A DNA stretch of 64,000 bases from NCBI RefSeq assembly GCF_900609045.1, contig NZ_UXAV01000042.1:248001-312000 (forward strand), given 5' to 3'. The position numbers and the translations under genes were made by a program. How positions within the stretch are numbered: position 1 is the first letter of the stretch; every line of letters starts with the position of its first letter. The notes beneath the pieces were generated by a model. The model searched no databases. It was not told where the DNA came from and saw only the letters and a program-made list of their open reading frames with translations. This DNA is from Filibacter tadaridae (GTDB lineage: Bacteria > Bacillota > Bacilli > Bacillales_A > Planococcaceae). Shown here piece by piece: positions 1 to 8,935 of this stretch.

Positions 1-93
1 CTTTCACATCTGCTACCAGATGACTTCAGTTTGCCAAAAGCGAAGTGCCTTTCATCCATACCATTCCTATCTAATCTAAGGTGTCAAATGTGT

Positions 94-132
94 TTCAATT
101 CAACGAGATCAGCCATATAATGCTTATCTCGT
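94..132 (+). promoter_or_regulatory. Possible queC promoter with overlapping inverted repeat
   Basis: A TATAAT hexamer lies at 116-121, with only a weak TTCAAT-like -35 16 bases upstream. It sits inside the loop of an inverted repeat (AACGAGAT at 102-109, ATCTCGTT at 125-132), which could be an operator or simply a hairpin at the start of the leader. Sequence reading only. Confidence 0.35.
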
Positions 133-170
133 TGTGTTTACTATGGTATCATTGACACGAATCAAAAAAA

Positions 171-207
171 AGAGGTTCGAAAAATCCCTCTCAAAAAAAC
201 TAAGGAG
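171..207 (+). promoter_or_regulatory. preQ1-I riboswitch (translational type)
   Basis: The stretch matches the class I preQ1 aptamer. Stem P1 is AGAGG (171-175) with CCTCT (187-191), followed by the A-rich tail CAAAAAAACTAAGGAG, whose end folds back on the loop as a pseudoknot. The tail's AAGGAG (202-207) is also the ribosome binding site of the queuosine gene that follows, so ligand binding should hide the site and lower translation. The aptamer is known to sense 7-aminomethyl-7-deazaguanine, a product downstream of QueC. Confidence 0.93.
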
Positions 208-216
208 TTGCTCCAG

Positions 217-882
217 TTGAAACAAGAAAAAGCAGTGGTCGTCTTCAGTGGCGGCCAAGATAGTACGACTTGCCTGTTTTGGGCATTGAAGAATTTCAAG
301 GGGGTTGCGACAGTGACCTTCGATTATGGTCAACGCCATCACGCTGAAATTGAATGCGCTCGGCAAATTGCTTCGGAACTGGATGTTTCCTTCAAAGTAC
401 TCGATATGCAACTTATTAATCAGCTGTCGGCAAACGCTTTGACACGAGATGATATTGAAGTCTCAGAGAAAGAGGGGCAATTGCCATCTACCTTCGTTCC
501 AGGAAGGAATCATCTGTTTCTGTCATTTGCGGCGGTCTATGCACAGGCAATCGGTTCACGTCATTTGATAACCGGAGTTAGCGAAACGGACTTCAGTGGC
601 TATCCGGATTGCCGTGATACGTTCATCAAATCATTAAACGTGACAGTAAACTTAGCAATGGATGCACAGTTTGTCATTCATACCCCGTTAATGTGGTTGG
701 ATAAAGCAGAGGTTTGGGCATTGGCGGATGAACTCGGTGCCTTCAACTTCGTACAGGAAAAAACACTCACCTGTTATAATGGGATACCTAGCACCGGTTG
801 CGAGGAATGCCCTGCTTGCTTATTGCGGAATAAAGGACTTGCTTCCTATTTAGATTCTAAGGTAGTATCTATAAACAATTAA
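217..882 (+). CDS. queC: 7-cyano-7-deazaguanine synthase QueC
   Basis: This gene converts 7-carboxy-7-deazaguanine to preQ0 with ATP and ammonia in queuosine biosynthesis (cytosolic). The 221-residue product has the PP-loop SGGQDSTT near residues 11-18 and a C-terminal zinc site CX8CX2CX2C ([16 protein letters not shown]), both hallmarks of QueC. I place the start at the TTG at 217, nine bases after AAGGAG; the in-frame TTG at 208 abuts that site and is too close. No queD, queE or queF follows in this window; the gene ends at a strong terminator. Regulation is by the preQ1 riboswitch directly upstream. Confidence 0.96.
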   Translation: MKQEKAVVVFSGGQDSTTCLFWALKNFKGVATVTFDYGQRHHAEIECARQIASELDVSFKVLDMQLINQLSANALTRDDIEVSEKEGQLPSTFVPGRNHLFLSFAAVYAQAIGSRHLITGVSETDFSGYPDCRDTFIKSLNVTVNLAMDAQFVIHTPLMWLDKAEVWALADELGAFNFVQEKTLTCYNGIPSTGCEECPACLLRNKGLASYLDSKVVSINN

Positions 883-924
883 AGTTCTACTTATTCCTAT
901 CGATGATCGGCATACAAAAAAATC

Positions 925-977
925 GGTACTTGCGTCAGAGCCAAGTATAATGGCTCTTTTCAAGTACCTTTTTTATT
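925..977 (+). terminator. Rho-independent terminator after queC
   Basis: The outer stem GGTACTTG (925-932) pairs with CAAGTACC (961-968) and the inner stem AGAGCCA with TGGCTCT; a T-run follows. An A-run on the left means it may also end transcripts of the convergent dehydrogenase gene. Confidence 0.85.
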
Positions 978-1018
978 CATTGTCAAATTAGCCTAAAACA
1001 CTACCAGTTCCTATACTT

Positions 1019-2113
1019 TCAGTTTACAACCAGCTGCTTTTTTGCAGCTTGCAATGTCAGTAGCTCCACAAATCGATTGCCTAGCCCTTCTGTGGAAGAA
1101 GTCCCACCTAGATCAGGTGTAATCGAATTCTTTTCTGTCAAAATGGTCTTGATGGTTGACAAGATAACCTCTCCCCACTGCTCTTCCTCGAAAAAGTCCA
1201 TCATTTGACTGACTGACCAAATGGCAGCAATCGGATTTGCAATTCCTTGGCCCGAGATATCAGGTGCAGACCCATGAACGGGTTCAAACATCGATGGAAA
1301 CTTTTTCTCAGGGTTTAAGTTCGCTCCCGTGGCAAGGCCCATTCCACCGGTGATTGCAGCTCCGATGTCGGTCAAAATATCCCCGAATAGATTGGATGTA
1401 ACAACGACCTCAAATCGCTCAGGGGCCACGACAAAATACAAGCTAGCAGCATCCACAAGATGGGAATAGGTTTTCACCTCAGGATATTCCTTTCCAACTT
1501 CTTCGAATACTTCATCCCAGAACACCATTGAGTAATTAAGTGCATTCGCTTTACTAACGCTTGTCAACGTGCGGTTTGATTTTTTCGCTTCTTCATATGC
1601 GTAACGTATAATCCGTTCAGTTCCTTTACGTGAAAAAACACCTGTTTGCAAGACGACTTCTTCGGGCTTTCCTTTGAATAACCAATCCCCCGCACCAGCA
1701 TATTCACCTTCACTATTTTCCCGGATTACGAGAAAATCGATGTCTTTTTCGGTTTTATCTTTCAATGGCGTCAATGAGGGATTCAGAAGCGTAACAGGTC
1801 TGCAATTAACATACTGATCAAATTCTCTTCGGATTCTTATTAGCAGATCCCGTAACGAAATAGTATCGGGAACACCTGGATAACCAACGGCACCTAGGTA
1901 AATCGCATCGTATTCTTTCAGCTGTTCTATACCATCATCCGCCATCATCTTTCCATTTTCCAAATAATATTGACATCCCCATGGAAATTCCGTAAATGAA
2001 AAAGAGATTTCAGAATTCAATCTTTCAATGGTTTTTAATACTTTTACACCTTCTGCGATTACTTCGGGGCCGATTCCATCTCCAGGAATCAGTGCTATTT
2101 TGAAATTTTTCAT
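1019..2113 (-). CDS. Isocitrate/isopropylmalate-type dehydrogenase (tartrate / D-malate dehydrogenase-like)
   Basis: The 364-residue protein is a member of the NAD-dependent beta-decarboxylating dehydrogenase family. It begins with the IPGDGIGPEV nucleotide-region motif, carries RENSEGEYAG in the middle, and has the metal-binding signature SNLFGDILTDIGA followed by FEPVHGSAPDI. The family oxidatively decarboxylates 2-hydroxyacids such as isopropylmalate, tartrate or D-malate. There are no leu genes nearby, and the CRPV region and overall look fit the tartrate/D-malate (YcsA/DmlA) branch better than LeuB. It sits last in a run of catabolic genes on the same strand, after a 130-base gap. The start is ATG with GGGAGG eight bases upstream. 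Exact substrate is not decidable by reading. Confidence 0.85.
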   Translation of the reverse strand: MKNFKIALIPGDGIGPEVIAEGVKVLKTIERLNSEISFSFTEFPWGCQYYLENGKMMADDGIEQLKEYDAIYLGAVGYPGVPDTISLRDLLIRIRREFDQYVNCRPVTLLNPSLTPLKDKTEKDIDFLVIRENSEGEYAGAGDWLFKGKPEEVVLQTGVFSRKGTERIIRYAYEEAKKSNRTLTSVSKANALNYSMVFWDEVFEEVGKEYPEVKTYSHLVDAASLYFVVAPERFEVVVTSNLFGDILTDIGAAITGGMGLATGANLNPEKKFPSMFEPVHGSAPDISGQGIANPIAAIWSVSQMMDFFEEEQWGEVILSTIKTILTEKNSITPDLGGTSSTEGLGNRFVELLTLQAAKKQLVVN

Positions 2114-2246
2114 GTAATTTCCTCCCTTATGCCATCTGTCTATATACGATTGTCGTTTGTGATTCGTAATGATGTACGGGCATCGTTCTTATCTAGATAC
2201 TCTGTCAGCTTTTCAGCCCTTTAAACCGTCCATTTTTTTGCCATCA

Positions 2247-3242
2247 TTATTGTGTTTGAATTCCCAAGTCCGTTAAATTTGCAATGACAGGCAATTCTTC
2301 ACCTTGAATAGCTCTTACAAGGTTTTCAGCAATGACGACCGATGTCATCTTCGCTGCTTCTAAACTTATTCCTCCGATGTGTGGTGTTACTGTTATTTCG
2401 TCAAGATCAAAAAAAGGATGGTTCTCTGAAGGAGGTTCGACTGCAAAAACGTCGATGCCGGCCCTTGCAAACTGCTTCTTTTGTAGTGCATTTACCATTT
2501 CACCTTCATTAATGATGCCACCACGTGCAGTATTAACGAGTACAGCGGAAGGCTTCATCAAGTTGAACATTCTTTCACCGATAATTCCTTTCGTATCTGC
2601 CGTAAGAGGAATATGAAGACTAATAGCATCACTTTCCTTGAATACATCTTCGATAGACGTTGTGAGTCTTACACCAAGTAAATCCCCGAGCGCCTGTCTA
2701 TTTGAATCAATTGTTCTGACGTAGACTAAAACATCCATTTCAAAACCATTTTTCATCATTTTAGCAACACTTTGTGCAATTGAACCAAAGCCGACAATTC
2801 CTAACGTCTTACCTTGAAGTTCAAATGTATAACTCCCATCTCTATATGAGTAGTTCCCTGTTCTTGTGTTTTTGTGAAAAATGGTTATATCTTTCATCAC
2901 CGCGAGTAAAAGTGCTACAGCGTGTTCGGCTGTGGCACGGCTATTTATTTTCGGTGCATGTAACACTTTGATCCCTTTGCTGGTCGCATAATCGACATCG
3001 ATATTATCCAAGCCGATTCCTGCTCCTGAAATCGCTTTTACATCGTGGCAATGATCCAATATTCCACGTGTAATTTTTGCTGGAGCCCTTAAAATGATTC
3101 CATCAACATCATGACTTTTTAAATACGTAATAATTTCTACTTCATTAAAATCATTGAACTTCTTAACATTTGCAAGGGTCTTCAACTTATCTTCACCATC
3201 GGAATGATACATCGGTAAGATTTGTAAAATATTGATCGCCAC
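2247..3242 (-). CDS. D-2-hydroxyacid dehydrogenase (SerA-like)
   Basis: The 331-residue protein has the D-isomer 2-hydroxyacid dehydrogenase layout: an N-terminal substrate domain, a Rossmann fold with GIVGFGSIAQS around residue 148, the NTARGGIINE segment (catalytic Arg), the acidic FAVEPP segment and the TPHIGGIS histidine. It lacks the ACT/ASB regulatory tail of long SerA proteins, so a biosynthetic serine role is not implied. It follows the thiolase by about 90 bases on the same strand and may belong to the same catabolic unit, reducing or oxidising a 2-oxo/2-hydroxy acid. GTG start at 3240-3242, with GGAGG just upstream. Confidence 0.88.
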   Translation of the reverse strand: MAINILQILPMYHSDGEDKLKTLANVKKFNDFNEVEIITYLKSHDVDGIILRAPAKITRGILDHCHDVKAISGAGIGLDNIDVDYATSKGIKVLHAPKINSRATAEHAVALLLAVMKDITIFHKNTRTGNYSYRDGSYTFELQGKTLGIVGFGSIAQSVAKMMKNGFEMDVLVYVRTIDSNRQALGDLLGVRLTTSIEDVFKESDAISLHIPLTADTKGIIGERMFNLMKPSAVLVNTARGGIINEGEMVNALQKKQFARAGIDVFAVEPPSENHPFFDLDEITVTPHIGGISLEAAKMTSVVIAENLVRAIQGEELPVIANLTDLGIQTQ

Positions 3243-3332
3243 TATCCTCCAACTCCCTTCTGATTTTTAACCATAAAGAGGCAAGAACCTTTCATAGGCT
3301 CTTACCCGCTAAGCGTGTTTAACACACAAAAA

Positions 3333-4520
3333 TCATTGTAAGTTTTCTATTATAGTCGTAATTCCTTGGCCGCCGCCGATACATAATGTCACAAGACCAT
3401 ATCTTCCTTTTCGCCGTGCCATTTCGTGTAGAAGTTTCGTCATCAGTACTGCCCCTGTTGCACCGATTGGATGACCTAATGCAATGGCTCCCCCGTTTAC
3501 ATTCACTTTATCAATATCCATTTCAGCGCCTTTAATAACAGCTAATGCTTGGGCGGAGAAAGCCTCATTCAACTCGATTAAATCGATGTCTTTCATCGTA
3601 AGACCGCATTGTTTCAGCGCTTTTTCAGTTGAGTATACAGGACCTATCCCCATAATTTCTGGGGAAACTCCACATACCGCTTGTGCTATAATTTTAGCTT
3701 TCGGTTTCAACCCGTATTCATTCATCTTCTCTTCCGACATCATAAGGACGACGGAAGCACCGTCATTTCTGCCACTCGCACTTCCTGCTGTGACCGTACC
3801 ATTTTCTTTGAAAACAGTACGTAGTTTTGCCAGTTGCTCCCGTGTAGATTTACGTGGATGCTCATCTATATCATATAAAAAGCTATTTTTCCGTTCTTTT
3901 ATTACAACAGGTACTATTTCTTCCTTGAAACGACCCGCGTTTATCGCTTGTTCGGCAAGTTCTTGACTTCTCAAAGCGAACTCGTCCTGCTCTTCGCGTG
4001 AAATATGATATTGTTCTGCTAAGTTTTCCGCCGTGTACCCCATCGTTAACTGGCCGTATTTCTCTGCCGGTTGTGAGCAAGGTTGACTTTCTGTATTCGG
4101 ATCCAAAATAAGTCCATTTCCAGCTCCAAAACCGTAGCGCGCATTTCGGATATAATAAGGTGCCGTACTCATACTTTCAGCGCCCCCCGCAATCACCACA
4201 TCACTTAGTCCAAGCCTAATCTGTTGGTCGGCATTGTTGATGGCCTGAAGACCTGAACCACATTGACGGTGAACTGTATAGCCAGGTACAGATACTGGGA
4301 GTTCCGCCCGCAAAGCAGCCAGTCGGGCCAAGTTTGAAGTATCAGCACTTTGTTTGGCTTGCCCCAGGATGACTTCATCCACCTCAATATCCTTACCTGT
4401 CCTAATGAGTAGTTCTCTTATAACTGTTTCAGCCAGGCGGTCGACAGTCACATCTTTCATCGTTCCACCCATTTTACCAATTGCTGTTCTTACCGAGCCG
4501 ACAATGTATGAATCTCGCAA
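3333..4520 (-). CDS. Acetyl-CoA acetyltransferase (thiolase)
   Basis: A 395-residue thiolase. The nucleophilic cysteine sits in VHRQCGSGLQAINN near residue 88. The C-terminal half has NEAFSAQAL, GHPIGATGA (His) and the second catalytic cysteine in CIGGGQG. It cleaves acetoacetyl-CoA or a 3-ketoacyl-CoA into acetyl-CoA. It lies 13 bases downstream of the acyl-CoA dehydrogenase and shares the strand with hydratase, 3-hydroxyacyl-CoA dehydrogenase and CoA-transferase genes, so a complete short-chain beta-oxidation set is encoded together. Confidence 0.93.
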   Translation of the reverse strand: MRDSYIVGSVRTAIGKMGGTMKDVTVDRLAETVIRELLIRTGKDIEVDEVILGQAKQSADTSNLARLAALRAELPVSVPGYTVHRQCGSGLQAINNADQQIRLGLSDVVIAGGAESMSTAPYYIRNARYGFGAGNGLILDPNTESQPCSQPAEKYGQLTMGYTAENLAEQYHISREEQDEFALRSQELAEQAINAGRFKEEIVPVVIKERKNSFLYDIDEHPRKSTREQLAKLRTVFKENGTVTAGSASGRNDGASVVLMMSEEKMNEYGLKPKAKIIAQAVCGVSPEIMGIGPVYSTEKALKQCGLTMKDIDLIELNEAFSAQALAVIKGAEMDIDKVNVNGGAIALGHPIGATGAVLMTKLLHEMARRKGRYGLVTLCIGGGQGITTIIENLQ

Positions 4521-4533
4521 TCAAAACCACCTC

Positions 4534-5685
4534 CTAGTTAGTAAAACCACGTTTCAATTCACCCGCTATAATATTCCTTTGTATTTCTGAAGTTCCTTCG
4601 TATATTTTTGTAATCCGGGCATCACGGTAATACCTTTCAATCGGATACTCTTTCATATAGCCGATACCACCATGGATTTGAAGTGCTAGGTCAGCAACCT
4701 TGTTATAAACTTCGGAACCAAAGAGTTTTGCAATTGCAGCCTCTTTAACAACCCTCATATTCTGGTCAGTCATCCATGCAACGCGATACGTCAATGAGCG
4801 TAGTGCTTCGATTTGCATACTGATTTCTGCAAGCATATGCTGGACTGCTTGAAATTCGATAATCTGCGTGCTGAACTGCTCCCTTTTATGTGCATAGTCC
4901 AAAGAGTGTTCCAGTAATCTTTCACATGATCCTAGGTTCCTAGCAGCTAAGCCCGCCCGACCATTTGCGAGGATTTTCAACGCATTAATATAGCCTTTAC
5001 CTTCCTCACCTAATACATTTTCAGCAGGCACTTCCATATTTTCGAAAAACAATTCAGCGGAATGTGAACCGCGAAGGCCCATCTTCTTTTCAACATTTCC
5101 AACTATAAACCCTGGGAAGTCTTTTTCTACTATGAAAGAGGTGATTCCTTTCGCGCCTTTAGAACTGTCTGTTACCGCCATAACAGTAAAAACATGTCCA
5201 TCTACGGCATTTGTAATGTAGTGTTTTGATCCGTTAATGATATATTTATCACCTTTTTTTACAGCTGTTGTTTTCAAGTTTGCAGCATTTGAGCCTGCAC
5301 TTGGTTCCGTTAACGCAAAAGCCCCAATCCATTCGCCACTTGCCATCTTCGGTAAGTACTTGTTTTTTTGTTCTTCAGTCCCAAGGTCCACGATACCTAC
5401 TGAGCCAATACCCGTATGCGCACCGATAAGCGTTGTAAATCCATTATGCGTCTTTCCTAATTCTTCATAAATTGCACATTTTCCAACCATGTCTAGTCCA
5501 AGCCCGCCGTATTTTTCAGGGATCCCTAGGCTGAATAGTCCCATTTCCTTAGACATTTCTACAACTTTTCGGGGAATATGATCCGTTTCCTCTATTTCCA
5601 TAGCCAGCGGTTCCACTTCTTCACGTACAAACTTCTTAACCGTTTCACGCAGGTAATTGATATCCTCAGAAAACTCGAAGTTCAC
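4534..5685 (-). CDS. Short-chain acyl-CoA dehydrogenase
   Basis: A 383-residue FAD enzyme with the acyl-CoA dehydrogenase signatures [10 protein letters not shown] (flavin/substrate region) and [23 protein letters not shown], and the usual catalytic glutamate in IYEGTSEIQ near the C-terminus. This is the butyryl-CoA dehydrogenase type of active site; glutaryl-CoA cannot be excluded. Full length for the family. GTG start with AAGGGGAG upstream. Electrons would go to ETF, whose genes are not in the window. It sits between the hydratase and thiolase genes in one probable operon. Confidence 0.92.
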   Translation of the reverse strand: MNFEFSEDINYLRETVKKFVREEVEPLAMEIEETDHIPRKVVEMSKEMGLFSLGIPEKYGGLGLDMVGKCAIYEELGKTHNGFTTLIGAHTGIGSVGIVDLGTEEQKNKYLPKMASGEWIGAFALTEPSAGSNAANLKTTAVKKGDKYIINGSKHYITNAVDGHVFTVMAVTDSSKGAKGITSFIVEKDFPGFIVGNVEKKMGLRGSHSAELFFENMEVPAENVLGEEGKGYINALKILANGRAGLAARNLGSCERLLEHSLDYAHKREQFSTQIIEFQAVQHMLAEISMQIEALRSLTYRVAWMTDQNMRVVKEAAIAKLFGSEVYNKVADLALQIHGGIGYMKEYPIERYYRDARITKIYEGTSEIQRNIIAGELKRGFTN

Positions 5686-5698
5686 ATAGATCTCCCCT

Positions 5699-6478
5699 TT
5701 AGTTGTTTTTAAATACCGCTTTTCTCTTTTCTAAAAAAGCTGTAGTGCCTTCTTTTTTATCCTCAGTTGTAAATGCAACCGCTTGAGACAATTTTTCAAT
5801 CCACATTGCTGTATCCGAATCCACGTCAAAGCCTTTATGAATTGCAAATTTGGCAAGCTGTACAGCAACCGGACCTTTTTTCATCAGTTCAAGAGCTATC
5901 ATCTCCACTTTTTCGACCAGGGATTCTTCATCTGTAAAATACGAAACTAGACCGATTCTTTCCGCTTCTTGTCCATCGATAATTTTTCCGGTTAAAATCA
6001 TATCAAGGGCCCGCCCTTTTCCAACAATTCTTGAAAGGCGCTGTGTGCCCCCAGCTCCGGGTATAATACCTAAATTTAATTCTGGTAAACCGAACTTTGC
6101 ATTTTTGGTAGCCACACGGATATCACAAGCTAAAGCAAGCTCACAACCTCCTCCAAGTGCAAAACCGTTCACCGCGGCAATTGTTACTTTATTGCAATTT
6201 TCGATTTGGGCATACAACCCCTGCATACCTGGGACTAAGGCCTCCAATGCTTCTCTTTCGTGTAATTGTTTAATATCTGCACCTGCGGCAAATGACTTTC
6301 CCCCTGCACCTTGAACGACAATTACCCGTATCGTGTTATCCAGTTCAGCCTCTGAAAATGCCATGCCGATTTCTTTAAGTGTCAGTGTATCCAACGCATT
6401 TCTCGTTTCTGGACGGTTTAGGGTAAGCCACATGACCCCTTCCTTTTTATCTACAAAAAGATTGCGATAGTCCTCCAA
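5699..6478 (-). CDS. Enoyl-CoA hydratase/isomerase (crotonase family)
   Basis: The product has crotonase motifs: [11 protein letters not shown], the oxyanion-hole segment [14 protein letters not shown], and [19 protein letters not shown] with [18 protein letters not shown], including both usual catalytic glutamates. It hydrates crotonyl-CoA-type substrates to 3-hydroxyacyl-CoA. An upstream extension in frame overlaps the preceding gene by about 100 bases, so I prefer the TTG at 6476-6478. It has GAGGA ten bases before it and gives 259 residues, the normal family length. Operon order (transcribed right to left): CoA-transferase, hydroxyacyl-CoA dehydrogenase, hydratase, acyl-CoA dehydrogenase, thiolase. 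Confidence 0.9.
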   Translation of the reverse strand: MEDYRNLFVDKKEGVMWLTLNRPETRNALDTLTLKEIGMAFSEAELDNTIRVIVVQGAGGKSFAAGADIKQLHEREALEALVPGMQGLYAQIENCNKVTIAAVNGFALGGGCELALACDIRVATKNAKFGLPELNLGIIPGAGGTQRLSRIVGKGRALDMILTGKIIDGQEAERIGLVSYFTDEESLVEKVEMIALELMKKGPVAVQLAKFAIHKGFDVDSDTAMWIEKLSQAVAFTTEDKKEGTTAFLEKRKAVFKNN

Positions 6479-6491
6479 GTGATTCACTTCC

Positions 6492-7334
6492 TCATGTGTA
6501 TTTATAAAACCCGTTGCCACTCTTCTTACCGAGGCGGCCTGCTTTAACGTACTTGACAAGTAGGGGACAAGGACGGTATTTTTCGCCAAGCGTTTGATAT
6601 AAATACTCCATATTACGTAATCTTGTATCCAGTCCTACCAAATCGGCTAATTCCAATGGTCCCATCGGATGGTTAAGCCCAAGTTTCATCGCTGTATCGA
6701 TATCTTCCGCCGATGCTACCCCCTCCATTAGCATGTTCATTGCTTCATTGCCTATTAAACAATTCATGCGTGAAGTAACAAAACCAGGAAACTCATTGAC
6801 TTCCACTGCTTGTTTTTTCATCTTTTCCGAAATTCCCTTAACAAATGCAACTGTTTCGTCTGATGTTTCCAAACCGCGGATTACCTCGACCAACTTCATC
6901 TTATGTACCGGGTTGAAAAAATGCATGGCGACGACTTTATCCGGCCGAGATGTCTGGGCTCCGATTTCAGTCGGACTCATCGTGGACGTATTTGTAGCTA
7001 AGATTGTTTCGGGTTTACATATCCTATCCAACTGTTGGAATACATCAATTTTCAAATCCATTTTTTCAAGTACTGCTTCAATCACTAAATCTGCATCTTT
7101 TGCTGCACTCTCCAAATCCACTTCATAGAAAAGGTTTTCTTTTACATGATCAACTGTTTCTTTTGCTATAAAACCTTTCTCGCAACTAAAAGTAAGCAAC
7201 GCATCAATTTCATCCTTTGCCTTCTTCAAAACTTCCTCATTCAAGTCATTCAAATAGACTTTATAGCCGGAAAGCGCACAACTATACGCAATTCCCCTAC
7301 CCATGACACCGGAACCAACTACGGATATTTGCAT
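6492..7334 (-). CDS. 3-hydroxybutyryl-CoA dehydrogenase (HAD family)
   Basis: A 280-residue NAD-dependent enzyme that oxidises 3-hydroxybutyryl-CoA to acetoacetyl-CoA. The N-terminal Rossmann motif is GSGVMGRGIAYSCALSGY. HFFNPVHKMKLVEV carries the catalytic histidine, and NRM-type motifs (SRMNCLIGNEAMNML) and the C-terminal dimer region GPLELADLVGLD follow. The length is that of single-domain bacterial enzymes. ATG start with AGGAGGGG upstream. Its 3' end lies 13 bases from the TTG I chose for the hydratase, supporting co-transcription. Confidence 0.93.
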   Translation of the reverse strand: MQISVVGSGVMGRGIAYSCALSGYKVYLNDLNEEVLKKAKDEIDALLTFSCEKGFIAKETVDHVKENLFYEVDLESAAKDADLVIEAVLEKMDLKIDVFQQLDRICKPETILATNTSTMSPTEIGAQTSRPDKVVAMHFFNPVHKMKLVEVIRGLETSDETVAFVKGISEKMKKQAVEVNEFPGFVTSRMNCLIGNEAMNMLMEGVASAEDIDTAMKLGLNHPMGPLELADLVGLDTRLRNMEYLYQTLGEKYRPCPLLVKYVKAGRLGKKSGNGFYKYT

Positions 7335-7348
7335 CTGATTCCCCTCCT

Positions 7349-8002
7349 TTAGTTTGAAGTTATCGTTTCTTCCGAGTAAGTAAATTCGGCATCTGTCAAT
7401 TCTATAAGCTGTTCAATGCTCACATCGGATATAATTTCTACAAGTCTCATATGCCCTTCATCAAAAGTAAATACGGCGTGTTCCGTTACGACCATATCGG
7501 CTTTTCGTACGCCACTGCTCGGAAGAGTCAATTTCTTCACAAGCTTCGCTTTTCCATCTTTAGCTGTCTGCATTGTCGCTATAATAATTTTCTTCGCACC
7601 GGCAACTAAGTCCATTGCCCCCCCTACCCCTAAAATGGTTTCACCGGGTACTGCCCAATTCGCTATTTCACCTGTTTGGTCTACTTGCAATACGCCTAAT
7701 ACAGCAACATCGATATGCCCGCCTCTTATCATGGCAAATGAATTCGAACTATCAAATAGCGAAGCGCCAGCTTCCATCGTGATGGGTTGCTTACTCGCAC
7801 TGATTAAGTCCATGTTTATCTCTTCATCTACAGGGGTGGGTCCCATTCCAAGTAGTCCATTTTCAGATTGCATATAAAGCTGTTTATTCCCTAGATAATC
7901 CGGGATCAGGGTGGGAATCCCAACTCCAAGATTAACGACTTGCCCTTCATTGAGTTCTTCTGCAATACGTTTTGAAATTTTGATTCTATCAGCTATGCTC
8001 AA
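7349..8002 (-). CDS. 3-oxoacid CoA-transferase subunit B
   Basis: The beta subunit of a two-subunit CoA-transferase (ScoB/AtoA/CtfB type). QSENGLLGMGP contains the conserved SENG glutamate that forms the covalent CoA thioester, and GGHIDVAVLGVLQVD and GVGGAMDLV are family signatures. With the neighbouring A subunit it would move CoA between acyl-CoA and a free acid such as acetoacetate, butyrate or glutarate. I choose the TTG at 8000-8002 (product starts MSIADRI), seven bases after AAGGTGGG; a GTG at 8012-8014 is also possible. The two subunit genes overlap by 14 bases, typical of translational coupling. Confidence 0.9.
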   Translation of the reverse strand: MSIADRIKISKRIAEELNEGQVVNLGVGIPTLIPDYLGNKQLYMQSENGLLGMGPTPVDEEINMDLISASKQPITMEAGASLFDSSNSFAMIRGGHIDVAVLGVLQVDQTGEIANWAVPGETILGVGGAMDLVAGAKKIIIATMQTAKDGKAKLVKKLTLPSSGVRKADMVVTEHAVFTFDEGHMRLVEIISDVSIEQLIELTDAEFTYSEETITSN

Positions 8003-8675
8003 CGTATTTCCCACCTTTTTTAACGTATTTGTTCATGACAATATAATCTACATATACATGTGGTGTTTCTACTTCTTGTGGTGAGAATGATCCAGCCTCC
8101 ACAATTTCATCCACTTCAGCGATAACAATTTTCCCAGCTGTCGCCATTACCGCGTTGAAGTTACGTCCCGTGTGGTCATAAATCAGATTGCCAAGGGTAT
8201 CCGCTTTCATGGCTTTTATTAAAGACACATCACCCTTTATGGCTTTCTCCAGGATGTACGTTTCACCATCGATTACCTTCACGTCTTTACCTTCTGCCAA
8301 TTTTGTTCCTACCGCCGTTTTTGTATAGAAGCCACCTATTCCCGCCCCACCGCATCTGACTGCTTCAGCTAAAGTTCCTTGGGGAATCAATTCGATTTCC
8401 AATTCTCCGTCGGACCAAGCCTTCACAGCATCTCTATTTGAAGTGAAATAGGAGCCTTTTGCCTTTTTTATATTTTTACTAAGCAATAACTTTCCGAGTC
8501 CTTTGCCCGCTTCTCCAAGATTATTACTAACGATTGTCAGCCCTTTTTTTGACGAATCGGCAAGTTCGTCAATAAGCGTCAAAGGCGTTCCTGATAGTCC
8601 AAATCCACCGACAAGCAAAGTATCATTATCATTAATATAATGTAGATACTCTGACTTTTCTATTAGTTTTTCCAT
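7989..8675 (-). CDS. 3-oxoacid CoA-transferase subunit A
   Basis: The alpha subunit of the CoA-transferase. The glycine-rich GGFGLSGTPLTLID near the N-terminus is the CoA-binding signature (GGFGxxGxP), and later segments such as RCGGAGIGGFYTKTAVGT are family-typical. The 228-residue product starts at the ATG at 8675, preceded by AAAGGGG; the reading frame extends further upstream into a palindromic repeat but without a good ribosome site. It heads the beta-oxidation-type gene run and overlaps the B-subunit gene. It has no close promoter that I can name. Confidence 0.9.
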   Translation of the reverse strand: MEKLIEKSEYLHYINDNDTLLVGGFGLSGTPLTLIDELADSSKKGLTIVSNNLGEAGKGLGKLLLSKNIKKAKGSYFTSNRDAVKAWSDGELEIELIPQGTLAEAVRCGGAGIGGFYTKTAVGTKLAEGKDVKVIDGETYILEKAIKGDVSLIKAMKADTLGNLIYDHTGRNFNAVMATAGKIVIAEVDEIVEAGSFSPQEVETPHVYVDYIVMNKYVKKGGKYVEHS

Positions 8676-8724
8676 ACTTGTTCCCCTTTCATTCGTGATG
8701 AAGTTGGTATGAAGAATTCCATTG

Positions 8725-8820
8725 AATCCGCTGCGGCGCACGGGGATACCTCCCGCAATAAGCCAAACAGCCTCGCTGTCAGTCTTATTACTTCGGCTAC
8801 CCCTTTTAAGGCGCCTTGTC
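8725..8820. repeat. Three-copy palindromic repeat, copy A
   Basis: An approximately 95 bp GC-rich element between the aldehyde dehydrogenase terminator and the CoA-transferase genes. It shares CCTCCCGC and CTTCGGCTACCCC with copies at 23711-23800 and (inverted) 61266-61366. Against the 61 kb copy it also shares the flanks CCGCTNCGGCGC and CCCCTTTTAAGGCGCC. The ends and the middle (AGCCA...GGCT) are self-complementary, so it should form a long hairpin. Confidence 0.75.
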
Positions 8821-8885
8821 TAGTTTGTATAGACGTTTGATACACCCGGCGCCATGGTTACTCGCACCATTGGAAGAACATATAG

Positions 8886-8927
8886 AAAACGGGCCGTCAT
8901 TCCGATGAAAGAAAAGGGCCCGTTTTT
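8886..8927 (-). terminator. Terminator after the aldehyde dehydrogenase operon
   Basis: AAAACGGGCC (8886-8895) pairs with GGCCCGTTTT (around 8917-8926). Read on the minus strand the stem ends in TTTT. It separates the aldehyde dehydrogenase gene from the CoA-transferase run, implying two transcription units. Confidence 0.8.
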
Positions 8928-8935
8928 ACGTTCAC

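Noticed and set aside
6479-6589. N-terminal extension of the enoyl-CoA hydratase
   Set aside because: It overlaps the upstream dehydrogenase gene and has no ribosome site; the TTG at 6478 gives the family length.
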